Assembly: GCA_034429275.1 (NCBI GenBank)
Contig: DAOUFU010000013.1
Coordinates: 5,205 to 69,204 of the forward strand
DNA: 64,000 bases
DNA from: DAOUFU01 sp034429275
GTDB taxonomy: Bacteria; Chloroflexota; Anaerolineae; Aggregatilineales; Aggregatilineaceae
Direction: 5' to 3'
Made by a program: the position numbers and the translations under genes. The notes beneath the pieces are model-generated. The model ran no database searches and had not been told where the DNA came from. It saw nothing but the letters and a program-made list of their open reading frames with translations. This document shows positions 17,728 through 25,412 of this stretch, piece by piece. Numbering within the stretch: the first letter of the stretch is position 1; the number at the start of each line of letters is the position of its first letter.

Positions 17728-18480
17728 GTGAGCGATACTCTCGCTGGTGCACGGCTCGAAGGTTTTGTCTCGGTGCGGGCGGCACTTAAGAGCGGCAGCC
17801 GCCCGATCGAACGTATCGTGCTGCGGCGCGACAAAATGGACCGCGCCGTTGCCTGGCTCGAACACGAAGCTGCGCGTCGGCAAATTCCGGTTGAACGCGT
17901 CGATGCGGCCATCATTGACGCCCTGGCCGAAGGCAGTACACATGGCGGGGTCGTGGCCGAAGTCGGGCCGCGCCAGTTTGTCCCGCTTGACCAGATCGCC
18001 GCCGGGCAGCCTGCGCCCTTTGTGGTGATGCTGGATGGCGTTGAAGACCCGTTCAACTTTGGGCAGGCTGTGCGCGCGCTTTACGCAGCGGGCGCGCACG
18101 GGTTGGTTCTCCGTCCGCGCAACTGGCTTTCGGCGGCGAGCGTAGTTGCGCGTGCCTCTGCCGGGGCGACTGAATGGATGCCCACCGCCACAGCCGACAC
18201 CGCGCAGGATGCCGCCGAGGCGTTCCGCGCGCGTGGGCTGCAGGTCGCGGTGGCCTCCACCGAGCGCGCCATCTCCCTCTACGATGCCGACCTGACCAGG
18301 CCATTGTTTCTGGTCATCGGCGGCGAAAAACGCGGCATTACCCGGTCCTTCGAAGACCGCGCCGATCTCCGGCTGGCGATCCCCTACGCCAGCGACTTCG
18401 ACCAATCGCTCGGCACGGCAGCAGCGGCGGCGGTGATCGCCTTCGAGGTTATGCGACAGCGCCGCGCGCGAGGAATCTGA
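17728..18480 (+). CDS. TrmH/SpoU-family RNA 2'-O-methyltransferase
   Basis: 250-residue RNA ribose methyltransferase. An N-terminal substrate-binding part (about 1-85) is followed by a SPOUT knot domain: motif 1 DGVEDPFNFGQAVRALYAAG, motif 2 VIGGEKRGIT and motif 3 in IPYASDFDQSLGTAAAAAVIAFE. In most RlmB/TrmH proteins motif 3 contains an asparagine (SLNVS); here the equivalent reads SLGTA, a noticeable departure. GTG start at 17728 with GAGGAG ten bases before. The target could be 23S rRNA (RlmB-like) or tRNA; the sequence does not decide. Confidence 0.82.
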   Translation: MSDTLAGARLEGFVSVRAALKSGSRPIERIVLRRDKMDRAVAWLEHEAARRQIPVERVDAAIIDALAEGSTHGGVVAEVGPRQFVPLDQIAAGQPAPFVVMLDGVEDPFNFGQAVRALYAAGAHGLVLRPRNWLSAASVVARASAGATEWMPTATADTAQDAAEAFRARGLQVAVASTERAISLYDADLTRPLFLVIGGEKRGITRSFEDRADLRLAIPYASDFDQSLGTAAAAAVIAFEVMRQRRARGI

Positions 18481-18494
18481 ACGGAGCAGCCCCG

Positions 18495-18980
18495 GTGAGC
18501 GACGATCCACGCCCGACGCGTAAGCAGCCCCAAACCGCCAAAGGACCGCGCCGGGTTCCGGCCATCGAAGCCGTCTACAAAGGCGCGGCGATGCGTTCAC
18601 TGTTTGAGGTGCAGTTCGCCAAACAGCTCGATGCACGCGACATCGCCTGGACCTACGAACCCGAACGGCTCAAGGGTGGGCGCTACCTGGTCGATTTTCA
18701 TCTGCCCGCACTGAAATGCTGGGTCGAGGTCAAGGGCCGCTTCGAGGCGCGCGACGAAATGCTGCTGCCAATGGTAGCGCGCAACCTGCGAACCGAGCGC
18801 GGTGAGCGCCTGTTCCTCTACATGAAGACTGCCGCCTATCGCGTCACCGGGCAGGGCTTCGAGCCGCTCACGCACGAGGGCTTCTGGGCCGCGATCCAGG
18901 ATACCACCCAGAGCGCCGACGATCTGAAGCTCCCCGATCGCAGCAAGCCCCGGATCCGCCGCCCCTGGCAGCCTGAATAA
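18495..18980 (+). CDS. Small PD-(D/E)XK-like endonuclease-fold protein
   Basis: 161-residue protein that looks like a restriction-endonuclease-fold nuclease. MRSLFEVQFAKQLDARDIAW (conserved Glu in helix 1), TYEPERLKGGRYLVDFHLP (catalytic Asp in VDF) and CWVEVKGRFEARD (E-x-K) give the E...D...ExK pattern. The first 35 residues are basic and probably disordered. GTG at 18495 lies 14 bases after the methyltransferase stop, so the two are probably co-transcribed. Similar domains occur in phage endonucleases and in repair proteins; the role here is unknown. It could also be a structure-specific or RNA-directed nuclease. Confidence 0.6.
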   Translation: MSDDPRPTRKQPQTAKGPRRVPAIEAVYKGAAMRSLFEVQFAKQLDARDIAWTYEPERLKGGRYLVDFHLPALKCWVEVKGRFEARDEMLLPMVARNLRTERGERLFLYMKTAAYRVTGQGFEPLTHEGFWAAIQDTTQSADDLKLPDRSKPRIRRPWQPE

Positions 18981-19045
18981 AGCGCTCGTCCCCTCCATTA
19001 ATCTTCCATACCCCGAATGCTTATCAGATACTCATGCAAAACCCG

Positions 19046-19078
19046 TTGCGTTTGTCAAACAAACATGTACAATACATG
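19046..19078 (+). promoter_or_regulatory. Promoter with overlapping palindromic operator, fasciclin gene
   Basis: -35 TTGCGT (19046-19051), 16-base spacer, -10 TACAAT (19068-19073). A perfect inverted repeat CATGTA-CAA-TACATG (19064-19078) covers the -10, and the half-site ACATGTACA recurs downstream. This is the typical place for a repressor site. Confidence 0.45.
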
Positions 19079-19120
19079 TACATTCGATGAACGAAACGAC
19101 AACAAGAGGAGATCAACACC

Positions 19121-20086
19121 ATGCGTAAGGTCACTACCCTGTTCCTGTCCATCGTCATGATGCTGGTCCTGGTTGCCCCAGTTGTGGCGCAGGGCGAAAA
19201 AGACATCGTTGACATCGCGGTCGAGAACGGCAGCTTCACCACCCTGGTCGCCGCCGTGCAGCAGGCCGAACTGGTGGATGCCCTGAAGGCCGAAGGCCCC
19301 TACACCGTGTTCGCCCCCACCGATGAAGCATTCGCCGCCCTGCTCGAAGAAACTGGAATGACGGCTGAGGAACTGCTGGCCGCTGAAAATCTGTCTGACA
19401 TCCTGCTGTATCATGTGGTCGCGGGTGCATTTGACGCCGCCTCGGTGATTGAGCTGGTGGGCGATGCCGACTATGTGCTGGTCGATACTCTCAATGGCAC
19501 GCCGCTCAAGGTCAGCGTGGACATGGGCAACGTGTACATCAACGATGCGATGGTGGTCATGCCCGATGTGATGGCTTCGAACGGCATCATTCACGTGGTG
19601 GACAGCGTCATCATGCCGCCCAGCAAGACCATTGCCGAGATCGTGACCGAAGCCGCGAGCGCTGAGGAAGGCGCGGAGTTCACCACCCTGCTGGCCGCTG
19701 TGGCGCAGGCTGGCCTGGCCGAAGCTCTCTCCGGTGAGGGTCCCTTCACCGTGTTCGCCCCGACGGATGCCGCTTTCGCAGCCGCGCTCGAGGCCCTGAA
19801 CATCTCCGCTGAAGACCTGCTCGCCAGCGAAGGCCTGGCCGGTATCCTGCTCTACCATGTCGTAGGTGGCGAGGAACCGCTGTACTCGAACGATGTCGCT
19901 GCGGCGCTGGCCGAGGCGGGCGAGGAAGGTCTGAAGGTCGAGACGCTGAACGGTGCTTCCTTCACCGTGACCGCTGACGACGAGGGCATCTATGTGGACG
20001 GCGCGAAGATCATCATGACCGACATCATGGCCTCCAACGGTGTCATCCACGTGATCGACGCGGTCATCCTGCCCCCGGCAGAGTAA
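19121..20086 (+). CDS. Secreted protein with two fasciclin (FAS1) domains
   Basis: 321-residue extracellular adhesion-type protein. Signal peptide of about 24 residues (cleavage near VVAQ/GEK), then two FAS1 domains (about 28-170 and 175-321). Each has the H1 box (GPYTVFAPTDEAFAAL, GPFTVFAPTDAAFAAA), the YH motif (ILLYHVVAG, ILLYHVVGG) and the H2 box (NGIIHVVDSVIMPP, NGVIHVIDAVILPP). No anchor is seen at either end, so it is probably released or held by protein contacts. The ribosome site GAGGAG precedes the ATG. Strongly acidic. The two domains are clearly an internal duplication. Confidence 0.93.
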   Translation: MRKVTTLFLSIVMMLVLVAPVVAQGEKDIVDIAVENGSFTTLVAAVQQAELVDALKAEGPYTVFAPTDEAFAALLEETGMTAEELLAAENLSDILLYHVVAGAFDAASVIELVGDADYVLVDTLNGTPLKVSVDMGNVYINDAMVVMPDVMASNGIIHVVDSVIMPPSKTIAEIVTEAASAEEGAEFTTLLAAVAQAGLAEALSGEGPFTVFAPTDAAFAAALEALNISAEDLLASEGLAGILLYHVVGGEEPLYSNDVAAALAEAGEEGLKVETLNGASFTVTADDEGIYVDGAKIIMTDIMASNGVIHVIDAVILPPAE

Positions 20087-20114
20087 ATCTCGCTCCATAG
20101 CAGATGGGCAAAGC

Positions 20115-20150
20115 ACAGGGCCGGGAGCGTATCCCGGCCCTGTCTTGTTG
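20115..20150 (+). terminator. Rho-independent terminator after fasciclin gene
   Basis: Perfect twelve-pair stem ACAGGGCCGGGA / TCCCGGCCCTGT with loop GCGTA (20127-20131), followed by CTTGTTGTT. It lies between two convergent genes. Confidence 0.85.
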
Positions 20151-20174
20151 TTCGCCCGGCGCGGCACCTCGCGC

Positions 20175-21173
20175 TCAGCCGATCAATCCCCGGTCGTAGA
20201 TGAGAATCATGCCTGCGAAATAGCCAATCGCAATCAGCAGCGAATCGATCTCCACCACCAGCACGCGCGCCTCGCGCGGGGCCACGTTGCGGAACAGGAT
20301 TCCCAGCAGGGCCACATGGGTCAGCAGCAGGGCGATGGTCCCGGCCAGCATCATATCGGCGGAGACTGCCTCGAGGAAGCGCCCCTCGGTCATAAAAAAG
20401 TCGGTGACGCCCAGCGTAAAAATGTTGAAGGTGTTGCTGCCGAACAGGTTGCCGGCAGCCATCTCGTAGGCTCCGATGCGCGCCGCAGCGATGGAGGTCA
20501 CCACCTCCGGCAGCGAGGTGAGAATGGCGACCAGGGTGATTCCCACAAAACCGGCGCTCAACCCGGTTTCCTCGGCGATCTTGATCGCGCTGCGCACCAT
20601 CACCGGGGTGATGGCGACCAGGGTGACAGTTGCCAACGCAAACCCGATCAGGGCATACCGCAGGCTGGGCACATCGTCCGCGATGGCTTCCGGCTCGGCA
20701 ACGCTATCCGCAGAAGGGCCGCTGAACAACAGGCGGGTAACGACGACGTATCCCCCGATGAGCACCAGGCTGTCCAGCCCAACCCACCCGATCTGGACAT
20801 CGACCTGCGCCACGATGAAAAACATCGCCAGGCCGGTGATTGCAACCGCCATCCCTGCGTTGAGCGCAAACACCACTCCCAACCGGCCCAGAAAGTGAGT
20901 TCGCACATACAGGATGCCCAGCACGGCCAGCAGAAACATATTGAACATGTTGCTGCCGAACACATTGCCAACTGTGAGGCCCGGCTCGCCCTGTTCGATG
21001 GCATTGATCGAGGTCAGCAGCTCCGGCAGTGAAGTAGCCCCGGCCAGCAGCAGCGTGCCGACAAACATACCGCCCAACCGGGTGCGCAGAGCGATCACAT
21101 CGCCGTACCTGGCGAGCTGAATCGCGGCCACGATGATCACCAGGCCGCTGGCAAAAAACTGCACCCAGATCAT
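20175..21173 (-). CDS. Calcium/sodium antiporter, CaCA superfamily (YrbG-like)
   Basis: Membrane exchanger of 332 residues with about ten helices in two inverted halves. The two alpha-repeats are clear: GTLLLAGATSLPELLTS with GNVFGSNMFN in the first half, and GITLVAILTSLPEVVTS with GNLFGSNTFN in the second; these line the ion path. ATG at 21173 overlaps the stop of the upstream PII-like gene by four bases (ATGA), which places it in the operon with the B12 enzyme. A cytoplasmic loop lies near the middle. The transported ions are inferred from the family only. Confidence 0.9.
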   Translation of the reverse strand: MIWVQFFASGLVIIVAAIQLARYGDVIALRTRLGGMFVGTLLLAGATSLPELLTSINAIEQGEPGLTVGNVFGSNMFNMFLLAVLGILYVRTHFLGRLGVVFALNAGMAVAITGLAMFFIVAQVDVQIGWVGLDSLVLIGGYVVVTRLLFSGPSADSVAEPEAIADDVPSLRYALIGFALATVTLVAITPVMVRSAIKIAEETGLSAGFVGITLVAILTSLPEVVTSIAAARIGAYEMAAGNLFGSNTFNIFTLGVTDFFMTEGRFLEAVSADMMLAGTIALLLTHVALLGILFRNVAPREARVLVVEIDSLLIAIGYFAGMILIYDRGLIG

Positions 21174-21544
21174 AGGCGATCCTCGCTTTGTGCAGTGTGC
21201 GAGCGGCCCGGAACGCCCTTCACCAGCGAGAGTTCCCACGACGCCAGCACGCCGTTGTTCGGCCCGTCCAGGTCCCCGACAATCTGCTCGGCGGCCTGCA
21301 GGCACGCGCGAACCATTGCTTCGTCCGGCACAATGGCGAACAGGGTATAGTGCTCCATCTTCACCCGGCTGGTTTCGCTGAGCGCGCCGAACACATAGCG
21401 CGCGCCGAGCGGTCGCCGCAGGTGAGCGCGGTTCATGCCAGATGACTCGATAATCGTGACCCCCGTCACTCCCACCACGCGCCATGCATCAAGGACGGCC
21501 TCCAGGTATTGGGGGTTGTCGAGCACAAACATCACCATTTGCAT
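21170..21544 (-). CDS. Small PII-like or ferredoxin-fold regulatory protein
   Basis: 124-residue soluble protein starting MQMVMFVLDNPQYLEAVLDAW. The alternation of beta strand, helix and strand (VMFVLDN, YLEAVLDAWRVVGVTGVTIIES, HYTLFAIVPDEAMVRACLQAAEQIVGDL) resembles PII-type trimeric signal proteins, including a long loop of about 35 residues between the halves. The typical PII T-loop tyrosine motif is not evident, so this is a structural guess. It lies 25 bases after the B12 enzyme and overlaps the antiporter start, so it is an operon member that may tune either one. The tail KGVPGRSHTAQSEDRL is probably disordered. Confidence 0.5.
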   Translation of the reverse strand: MQMVMFVLDNPQYLEAVLDAWRVVGVTGVTIIESSGMNRAHLRRPLGARYVFGALSETSRVKMEHYTLFAIVPDEAMVRACLQAAEQIVGDLDGPNNGVLASWELSLVKGVPGRSHTAQSEDRL

Positions 21545-21569
21545 GATCGGATTCCTTTCGGTGATTAGC

Positions 21570-23219
21570 TCAAGAGAGGATGGCGGCAATCCGCGCCTGT
21601 TCGTCCAGCGGTTTCCCCTTGCGATCCACTGCGCGCACCGCTCCCTCCAGGCTGCGGGTGCGCACACGTCCGGGGGCGTAGGGGTTATTCACCAACTGGG
21701 GCGCATCCATCAACCCCAACGCGACCGCGCGCGCCAGCACCGCCGGGTCGCTGAACGGGTCTTCGGACTCCTGGCCCAGGCTGCGGATAGCCTCCAGCAG
21801 CAGATGAGTCTCGGCGATCAGTTCCTGTTTGCGACGCTGTACGGCAGGGTCGTGGGTCATGTCCGGGTTGCCGCGCAGGGCAGTATCGATCACTTCCTGA
21901 GTCATGACCGCGCTTTCGATCACCTCGTCCGCGGTGACAGCGTGATCGGCCTCAGGATAGCCCACCACGTGGATGATGTGCGGCCTGACGGCCATTTGCA
22001 GCATGGTGCTTTGAGCCATGTGCGCCCGCGCCCGCTGAAGGTTCACCGGGTAGCTGAGCAGACCGGAGCGAGTCTGCCGCCAGACGCGGAAATCTGCATC
22101 GGCAAACCCCTCGCTGAGTTCGAGAATCGCCAGGCAGCGCGCCAGATCCATCGCGTTAGAAAGCTGGGGCGGACTTTGGAACATATAGGTCAGGATATAA
22201 TCGCGCACGCCGAAACGTTTGGCATTGTGCGCATACAGATAGGCCGAGGCACACACCACGACATCGGGCGCATCGCGCATCCCCCAGTGGTAGGATTCGT
22301 TGCCCTCGACCGGGATATCGCGCTCGCCGTGCCAGCGCATGAGGTCCTGGTGCTCGCGGATTGAGTGTTCCAGCGGCGAAGGGCCGCGACCATCCATCGC
22401 ATTGAACCAGAACAGCGAAGTCGCGCACCAGGCATTGTGAATGGTCCGCACCAGCATGTCAGCATAGCGCAGATGATCGGCGGTGCCGGAATAGGAACGC
22501 AGCAGGGGATAGTTCCCCCGGCGGCTGGCCTGGTAGAGCCGCTCCAGGTCGTCTTCGGTGCGGAAGGGGACGCCGCCCGCACCCTTGCTGCGCGGGTCCT
22601 GCTGGGCGGGCAGGAAGAAGTTCTCTTGCGCGTCCTGATCGGCCCCCAGCGAGATCACATCGAGCACCGCCGCCTCGGCAATGCGGGCAATGCCTTCCAC
22701 CGTCGGATCGATGGTCTGGGCAGGGATGCCAAAGTGGTGACGCAGCAGCGGGTAGGGCGACTTCCACCGGATGCGGTCCACCGTGCGCTGCGGATAGGCG
22801 GAGGCGTCCCGCGGCTGTGCAGGCTCGCCGCGCAGCACAGCGCGCACCTGGTGCGGCGATTCGTCGCCCGAAAAGACCGCATCGAAGTATCCCAACTCGC
22901 GGGCGACCTCGGCGACAGGCGGAGTGCCGCCGAAAAACACGCGCTTGTGCCCCAGGATACCGGCGGCTTCGAGCATCCCACGCAGATCGGTGAGCAGGGT
23001 GCGGGCATTTTCCGGGGTCAGGCGGTAGCTGATGCCGATCACGTCGGGATCGAACGCGACCACCGCATCCATGAAAGCTTCGAGGTCGGTGGCCGGGCCG
23101 GTGAAATACGTTTCGCAGCCTTCTTGCTCGGCAGCCGCCAGGAAACGAGTCACTCCCGCGACATGTACGCAGTCGCCCAGGCTTCCGGCCAATACTCTTT
23201 CGGTCGTCGTATGAGCCAT
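21570..23219 (-). CDS. Fused cobalamin-binding / glutamate-mutase-E-like enzyme
   Basis: 549-residue soluble protein. Residues 1-135 resemble the B12-binding Rossmann domain of glutamate mutase S: GSLGDCVHVAGVTRFL carries the lower-ligand histidine (H19), PDVIGISYRLTPEN is the loop under the nucleotide tail, and VFFGGTPP supplies the GG. The Asp-His spacing (D-x-x-H-x-x-G) has one residue more than the textbook D-x-H-x-x-G. The remainder looks like a TIM-barrel catalytic chain of the glutamate mutase E type: LLRSYSGTADHLRYADM, FNAMDGRGPSPLEHSIREHQ, VEGNESYHWGMRDAPDV and TYMFQSPPQLSNAMDLARCL follow the order of the MutE barrel. In characterised enzymes the two parts are separate proteins. ATG at 23219 behind GGAGAAAG. 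The substrate is unknown; neighbours suggest an amino-acid-derived compound. Confidence 0.65.
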   Translation of the reverse strand: MAHTTTERVLAGSLGDCVHVAGVTRFLAAAEQEGCETYFTGPATDLEAFMDAVVAFDPDVIGISYRLTPENARTLLTDLRGMLEAAGILGHKRVFFGGTPPVAEVARELGYFDAVFSGDESPHQVRAVLRGEPAQPRDASAYPQRTVDRIRWKSPYPLLRHHFGIPAQTIDPTVEGIARIAEAAVLDVISLGADQDAQENFFLPAQQDPRSKGAGGVPFRTEDDLERLYQASRRGNYPLLRSYSGTADHLRYADMLVRTIHNAWCATSLFWFNAMDGRGPSPLEHSIREHQDLMRWHGERDIPVEGNESYHWGMRDAPDVVVCASAYLYAHNAKRFGVRDYILTYMFQSPPQLSNAMDLARCLAILELSEGFADADFRVWRQTRSGLLSYPVNLQRARAHMAQSTMLQMAVRPHIIHVVGYPEADHAVTADEVIESAVMTQEVIDTALRGNPDMTHDPAVQRRKQELIAETHLLLEAIRSLGQESEDPFSDPAVLARAVALGLMDAPQLVNNPYAPGRVRTRSLEGAVRAVDRKGKPLDEQARIAAILS

Positions 23220-23231
23220 GATGCTTTCTCC

Positions 23232-24353
23232 TTACAGGCCGTCAAGCTCAACTTCGCCTGTCTCGGCCAACTGGGTGATCTCCGTCACCGACAGCCCCTC
23301 CAGCCCCATCCGCTTGAGGGTGCGCCCGCGATGGCGATAGTCAGTGCCGTGCATGATGCAGGCCAGCTGGATCATGGCCTCCATACCCAGCACGTCCACC
23401 CCAAAGCGCCGCCCTAATTCCGCGATGGGCACCAGGCTGTAGGGGACATCCTCAAAGATGTAGCGATGACGTAGCACCCGCGGCGCGGTGATTCCCCGGT
23501 AGCCGGGATTGGCGTGGATGGCTTCTTCCAGCGTGTCGCCATGCGCCGAATAGGCCCGTGCCAGCCATTCTTTGGCGGTTTGCGCGCGGATGCCTAGAGC
23601 AGTCGCCACCGTCACGCGCTCGCGATCCAACCGTTCGAGGATGCGGCCCACAGTGGGGGTGACCCCATCGATATAGAACTCAAAATCGCCGCCGGTCGCT
23701 TCGATCCATCCGGCATTGAGCAGAGTCAGCGCCGGATGAAAGATCGCCCCCATGTTGTTGAGACTGGTATACAGCACGTTTTTGGCGGCGATGAACTGTG
23801 GATAGACCTCCTGCACCAGGTCCAGCACTTCCTGTGTGCGAATAGCAGGCAGCGCGGCCAGGGGCAGCGTGTTCTTTCGTCGGAAGATGTGCGCTTCAGC
23901 CGGGCCAACGCTGCGGCTGGCGAACAAAAAGGTCTCGGCTTCCGCGATGGTGACATCGGCGGTGCAGCCGCCCTCGCGCAAGACTTCGCGGAACTCGAAC
24001 GCGCCGCCTGTGCGTCCAGGGTTCAGCACAACGACCTGCCCATCCTTGAGGAAGGGCGCGCACGCCAGCGCTACATCGCGATGGGCCGAAGCGGGAACGA
24101 CCACCATGATCAGTTGCACGCCGTCGATGGCCGCTTCCACGTCGCTCGTCACACATTTGAGATGGCCGAACTCCATCCGCCCGTCTTCAAAAGTGATCTC
24201 GATGCCTTTGCGCACGGCGATAGTTTCGATGTTTTCGTAGGTGCGGTTATATAACCGGACCAGGTAGCCGTGCACTGCCAGATCGGCGGCCATCGCTTTG
24301 CCGCCATGACCTGCGCCGATCACACAAATCTCAAGTTCTTTGCCATAAGACAT
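23232..24353 (-). CDS. NAD(P)-dependent opine/octopine dehydrogenase family protein
   Basis: 373-residue oxidoreductase. The N-terminal Rossmann domain begins ICVIGAGHGGKAMAADLAVHG (GxGxxG-type dinucleotide motif, residues about 9-28), followed by IMVVVPASAHRDVALACAPFLKDGQVVVLNPGRTGGAFEF, typical of octopine/nopaline dehydrogenases. The C-terminal domain has the catalytic-region stretch NNMGAIFHPALTLLNAGWIE with the conserved His. ATG at 24353 follows GGGGGAAGG; an earlier in-frame start has no site. It is the first gene of a four-gene operon and lies 12 bases before the B12 enzyme. Family members condense or split an amino acid and a keto acid; the substrates here are unknown. Confidence 0.85.
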   Translation of the reverse strand: MSYGKELEICVIGAGHGGKAMAADLAVHGYLVRLYNRTYENIETIAVRKGIEITFEDGRMEFGHLKCVTSDVEAAIDGVQLIMVVVPASAHRDVALACAPFLKDGQVVVLNPGRTGGAFEFREVLREGGCTADVTIAEAETFLFASRSVGPAEAHIFRRKNTLPLAALPAIRTQEVLDLVQEVYPQFIAAKNVLYTSLNNMGAIFHPALTLLNAGWIEATGGDFEFYIDGVTPTVGRILERLDRERVTVATALGIRAQTAKEWLARAYSAHGDTLEEAIHANPGYRGITAPRVLRHRYIFEDVPYSLVPIAELGRRFGVDVLGMEAMIQLACIMHGTDYRHRGRTLKRMGLEGLSVTEITQLAETGEVELDGL

Positions 24354-24550
24354 TGACCTTCCCCCATTTCTTGCGAGATGATTCTTCCGGCAGGTAAGGG
24401 TGGAAGAACAGCCTGATCGTGCCCCAAAACGGCCCCAAAACAACTGAGGCCCAGGACCGTTGAGCCGCTACGATTATAGAGCACCTTGCCCGACCGCCCC
24501 ATAAACCGTGATGCCGCGTATGAGGCGGCAGTAATGGAGCAACGGGACCA
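24354..24550 (-). promoter_or_regulatory. Leader and promoter region of the opine dehydrogenase operon
   Basis: No gene is seen in the 303-base gap 24354-24656. On the minus strand a TATAAT box lies at 24478-24473, about 120 bases before the ATG, with no clear -35. Between them is an 11-base tandem repeat, GTTTTGGGGC twice (24441-24421), which could be an operator or RNA element. I found no cobalamin-riboswitch B12 box (GCCACTG) in this leader. Confidence 0.35.
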
Positions 24551-24585
24551 GAAAAAACAATCGCCCCGGCAGAGCACCGGGGCGA
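24551..24585 (-). terminator. Rho-independent terminator of the repeat-protein gene
   Basis: On the minus strand: stem TCGCCCCGG / CCGGGGCGA with a seven-base loop, followed by TTGTTTTTTC. It ends transcription coming from the gene at 24657-25274. Confidence 0.9.
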
Positions 24586-24656
24586 TGGACATTCTGACTC
24601 TCGATTATCCAGGTTTGCCGATCAGTTAGGGCATCCCTGGGCGTTTGCCTACCCGA

Positions 24657-25274
24657 TTACTCGTTGGTCGGCTCGCTGGAGGTGACACCGGGAGTCTCGT
24701 CGCCGTCGATGCTGATGCGCTCGGCACGCGATTTGATCTCCTCATCGGCGTTCTCTTTCTTCACCGATCGTTTGACTTTTTCGATCGCAGCGTTCACGTG
24801 ATCGCCGAAACGCTGCCCGATGTCCTTCCAATCGGCCTTTTCTTTGTCCACACCGACCAAAGCGCCGATCCAGCCGCGCACATCATGCTCGATCTTTGAA
24901 CCGATGTCACTCCACGACGCCTCGGCATTCTCGCCGCCCGCCTTCACCAAACGGGCCACAGTGTGCCGGGTGCGCGCTTCCATCTTGGAGGTGATATTCG
25001 ACCAGTCGGCATTCTCTTCGGCACCGACCCAGCTACCGATGGCAGCGCGAGTCTTGGAGTCCATCTTGCTGCCGATGGTTGACCAATCGGCATTCTCTTC
25101 CGCGCCGACCCACCCGCCGATCATGCGGCGCAGGTTGGTATCGATCCGGGTCGCCAGGTCGGTCAGGCTTCCCTTATCAGGATCGTCGGCCCATTCGTTG
25201 ACAGTTTCTTTGATCTGATCATCCAGGTGAGCACCCATCTCTTCGGGAGTGGGGGTGGTATGATTATCGGACAT
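24657..25274 (-). CDS. Unknown acidic protein of about five 27-30-residue helical repeats
   Basis: 205 residues, no signal peptide or membrane helix, family not recognised. The core (about 37-177) is a tandem array with unit pattern W-S-x-I-G-S-K-M-x-x-x-T-R-x-x-I-G-x-W-V-G-A-E-E-N-A-D. Units run roughly 37-63, 64-90, 91-120, 121-148 and 149-177, with tryptophan opening units at 64, 91, 121 and 149; units 1 and 2 are nearly identical around GGWVGAEENADW / GSWVGAEENADW. A weaker unit may precede at 13-36. Each unit would form amphipathic helices, so membrane-surface, nucleoid or stress-protein roles are all possible. Ribosome site GGAGAAGG before the ATG. It follows a membrane J-protein gene on the same strand. 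Confidence 0.8.
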   Translation of the reverse strand: MSDNHTTPTPEEMGAHLDDQIKETVNEWADDPDKGSLTDLATRIDTNLRRMIGGWVGAEENADWSTIGSKMDSKTRAAIGSWVGAEENADWSNITSKMEARTRHTVARLVKAGGENAEASWSDIGSKIEHDVRGWIGALVGVDKEKADWKDIGQRFGDHVNAAIEKVKRSVKKENADEEIKSRAERISIDGDETPGVTSSEPTNE

Positions 25275-25412
25275 GGCATCCTTCTCCTGTGTGAATTCTG
25301 CTGTTGACCGCGTGTTTACCTATCTGTACGTCGAAGCGAGATGGGAGGTTGCTGCGCGAGCGCGCTTCTTATACTTTATTTATACACCGAAATGCCCAAA
25401 CGTGAACGAATC

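Noticed and set aside
21435..23417. Long plus-strand open frames opposite the B12 enzyme gene
   Set aside because: Low-complexity translations; the minus-strand gene has a ribosome site and family motifs.
24354..24480. Cobalamin riboswitch in front of the B12 operon
   Set aside because: No B12 box and no obvious conserved fold in the leader.
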